Origin: Adenanthera pavonina
Lineage: Eukaryota; Streptophyta; Magnoliopsida; Fabales; Fabaceae
NCBI GenBank assembly: GCA_026686845.1
Contig: JAIVEN010000021.1
Location: 25,314,001-25,378,000, forward strand
Direction: 5' to 3'
Length of the DNA stretch: 64,000 bases
This document shows positions 61,389-64,000 of this stretch, piece by piece. A program made the position numbers and the translations under genes. The notes beneath the pieces are model-generated. The model was not told the origin of the DNA. It worked only from the letters and a program-made list of their open reading frames with translations, and did not search any database. Every line of letters begins with the position of its first letter. Within the stretch, counting starts at the first letter, position 1.

Positions 61389-62388
61389 CTTTAAATTACT
61401 TTGCTCATGCGTATATATCAGTTAACGTTTGTGTCGTGATGCCTCGTTTTATGGTTAAAACAAGTATATAGACAATCTAAGGCGCGTGAAGTGTTGATTA
61501 TCGAACTCCATGAGAGTGGATTTTCACACAATTCAGAGCGAGATGTTATACTTACATATCCAAAGGGAAGACAGCCAAATTAACCCATGAACATGCATAT
61601 GTGGCTTATGGTTTTCTCAAACTTTTGAATATATATAGATATACTTGTTTGTCACTGACTAATATATATATATATATATATATTATACAGATAGTCCTGT
61701 CTCAAATACAGATCATCATCTCGTTATTGTCTTTCTCCTTTGTGGATCAAAGAACCGATTGGTTGATAGTTGAAACACAATTGCTCAACTGGGCAAATAT
61801 ATAAACTGAATGTAAAGAGAGAGGAAGTCGTGATCTTTTTATATAAGGAGAAACATGTATAACGTTGGGTTAATTTGCATGCTTCTTAATTTCTATTGTC
61901 GTCCATTAATTTGCATGAGAGATCTCCATTTTGTATTTGAGAAATTTTAATTTCATATTAATCTTTTTTATTATAATTCTGAACTTTAAGTTTTATGCAT
62001 GGATTATATGTTGTTGGATAATAATAATAATAACAATAATGACAACTCATCGATCCCACATATTCCCACTTCCATTGTGACTCTACATTTTTTAAAAACA
62101 CATAAATATGTTTTTTGTACAAGCATTGTTTATTTATATACCGCATGTTTATATTTAATCATTCATAAGACTTAATCAATAATTTGAATTTAAGTCACCA
62201 TTAACAATAAAAAATTGGATTTTTAGAATTAATACTGTATGTTGATATTAGACTATTGGTATTAATTTGTATGGAAGAATAAAAACTACCCACATGGGTG
62301 CCATTCTAGTTATATGCTAAAGTCAGGATATAATTAAGCAAATGAAAAGAATCATTCTCTCTTAAGCACGTGATACAAGTCAATTCGA
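61389..62388. other. AT-rich region right of the large element
   Basis: This stretch contains a (TA)n microsatellite at 61662-61683. There are no ORFs with recognisable domains. Confidence 0.45.
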
Positions 62389-62625
62389 TTGAAAATGAAT
62401 AAATCCAAACCAGGTCGACTTAGCAACCCTACGTTATATCTTTTTAACAGATGGACAAAATTCCAAGTGACTTCCAATCAACATGCAGACAAAGTGAAGA
62501 AACTAGAGCAACCCCATGTCGTATATCTTTTTAACAGGAGTGCCAAACTAGTTAAGGTTGCACTTAGGATAGACTGGCAAGACCATTCTCAACCCCTGCC
62601 CGAATCTGCCCGAGGCACTGTATGA
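62389..62625 (+). other. ORF with an in-frame internal duplication
   Basis: A 78-aa ORF contains two similar segments 29 codons apart (NPTLYLFNRWTK and QPHVVYLFNRSAK). They are encoded by a duplicated stretch around TATATCTTTTTAACAG. It is not recognised. It partly overlaps, on the other strand, the ORF ending at 62564. Confidence 0.25.
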
Positions 62626-62887
62626 TCTTGATGACTGTATCAGTCATGCGTGCATCCGTATTTTCTTCGGCTTCCGCAACTTGCTGAATCGCTTGTTGAA
62701 GTGAGTTTTGCCACTCCTGTGATCGACCAACGTGGTTCAGAGCTGCCAATATTCCCCGCACGTGGGAAAGCCTATCACGGGTATCCAGTAAAGAACGTAA
62801 GTACTCCCACTTTTTTTCGAGGATCACCAACTGACACACATTGATATCCTCAAGTGCGTACAGAGTCGCCAGGATTTGAAGAATCAT
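62564..62887 (-). CDS. Hypothetical 107-aa ORF
   Basis: From ATG at 62887 the ORF encodes a mostly helical, charged peptide (EKKWEYLRSLLDTRDRLSHV, QQAIQQVAEAEENTDARMTD). Composition is protein-like, but I know no matching family. It may be an exon of a minus-strand gene extending toward or past the right edge, or a captured fragment. Confidence 0.35.
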   Translation of the reverse strand: MILQILATLYALEDINVCQLVILEKKWEYLRSLLDTRDRLSHVRGILAALNHVGRSQEWQNSLQQAIQQVAEAEENTDARMTDTVIKIIQCLGQIRAGVENGLASLS

Positions 62888-63084
62888 AGTTCTGAAAATA
62901 AATAAAACACACGTTTAGAAACAGACTCAGGGCAAAAAATAAAAAAAAACAGATCCTAGCTTCCACAAAAAGCAAGTTAGGTGTAAGTGACAAAGTTTCT
63001 CTCAGAAGGATTGAAACGGTGACTTGAAGAATGCATAACAGGAAATAAATAGGACTAAGTGCAAGAAACTAGGTACAGATTCGC

Positions 63085-63980
63085 TCAAGTATAGTTGAAA
63101 TCATCTTCTGGTGTAACATGAATGGTAGAAACAGTAGCATGTCTCAAAACTGTACAGCTTTTGTACAATCCAACCAAAGTAAGTCCCCAGCAACTCAAGA
63201 GTGCCAACAAGATATTAGAATGAAATAAACCAGCATTTTCCACAATTGCCATGCTCCTAGTCACAGAACACTTCCATCCATCTTACTCCATGAACAATAA
63301 CAGGAGGTGATGCAGCATAGGAGGTACCAATTGACTCAAACGAGAAACAATTGAAGCAGCCATTGGGGCAAATCTTTTCGCATAAATAGCAGTAGATAAT
63401 ACCACCGGATGAACAACTTTGTTGTTTCTCTTGAAATAGACGCCACAGTCTACAGAAAAGGCAGAAATGCAAGTCTTGTCGTGCAAAGGTGTCTCTAAAA
63501 GTGAAGGGAATCCACACTTAAAATTCTCTATCACTTGCCCTACGAAGAATATCCCAAAATCATGCACTGTCACTGCCACTGCCCAAGCAACTATCATTCT
63601 CCTTCAATAACTGCTATTCGATACATTCGCTCCAAAGCACATGCATCCATAGCATCAATTTACCCAACAACTAAAGTCTACCATAACACCCTCTGAGCCT
63701 CTTACCAACTCAGACCAATGCAAAACACACCCAGCGACCAAGTCATGACTGGAAAGATTGATTTATCTCAGTCTCAGCTAGGAGAATGATGACTGGAGAT
63801 GCACATTTCTTGAGCTGGGAATGATGAGGATAGCCATAGTGAGGTGACTTCATTCGATACTTTCTCTTCAACAACGTCTACCACGAATCCCCAAGACTGA
63901 GAAGGCAATCTTGAATTTCCGGTAGAACTCTGAACAAGGACGATAACGAATCTTGGCAAACAGAAAGACGAGAGAACCAT
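63085..63980 (-). other. Unassigned minus-strand ORF cluster at the right edge
   Basis: Three short minus-strand ORFs lie at 63774-63980, 63283-63597 and 63085-63252. The last encodes a possible single membrane segment (SNILLALLSCWGLTLVGLY) followed by a polar tail. Base composition is less AT-rich than the surrounding DNA. They could be exons or UTRs of one gene cut by the window edge. I cannot join them convincingly. Confidence 0.25.
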
Positions 63981-64000
63981 AAACAGACCCGCGAAACAAA

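Overview
The window looks like nuclear DNA of a eudicot plant. It has long AT-rich intergenic stretches, spliced genes with GT-AG introns, plant-specific enzyme families, and many plant-type transposable elements (Mutator-like, hAT and RTE LINE). The species cannot be named from the sequence alone. No tRNA, rRNA, CRISPR array or bacterial-type operon was seen.

Genes, left to right. The window opens inside the 3' part of a GH17 beta-1,3-glucanase with an X8 (CBM43) domain and a GPI-anchor tail (+, ends 686). A six-exon HAD-superfamily gene of the deoxy-5'-nucleotidase (NT5C) type follows (+, 6120-9861). It has a 25-nt microexon and an RTE LINE fragment in intron 2. Convergent to it is a complete 24-exon gene for the bifunctional lysine-degradation enzyme LKR/SDH (-, 25533 to 11330, 1049 aa). 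Two type-I pectin methylesterases lie in tandem at 43620-46118 and 49743-52286 (+, three exons each, conserved intron phases, 521 and 548 aa). The order HAD, LKR/SDH, PME resembles, from memory, a segment of Arabidopsis chromosome 4. All exon joins were made by hand from splice sites, reading phase and family similarity, and the exon lengths sum to whole codon numbers.

Transposons. The 18 kb between LKR/SDH and the first PME is a graveyard of non-autonomous elements. It holds a 997-bp Mutator-like element (26647-27643), a 3.0-kb fold-back Mutator-like element with exact 9-bp target duplications (28605-31608), a 0.9-kb inverted-repeat unit (33059-33974) and a hAT-type element with an exact 8-bp duplication (35194-35861). 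Another small Mutator-like MITE sits at 4305-4629. Four very short poly(T) insertions bounded by 11-16 bp duplications were also found.

The most striking object is an 8177-bp Mutator-like element at 53203-61379. It is bounded by an exact 9-bp duplication and about 200-bp terminal inverted repeats. It carries a decayed MURA-type transposase gene and, downstream on the same strand, a decayed plant mobile domain (PMD) gene. Just inside each terminus is an array of perfect or near-perfect hairpins built from a few recurring motifs. A strong G-quadruplex motif lies upstream of the transposase gene. The last 2.6 kb holds only unrecognised ORFs.
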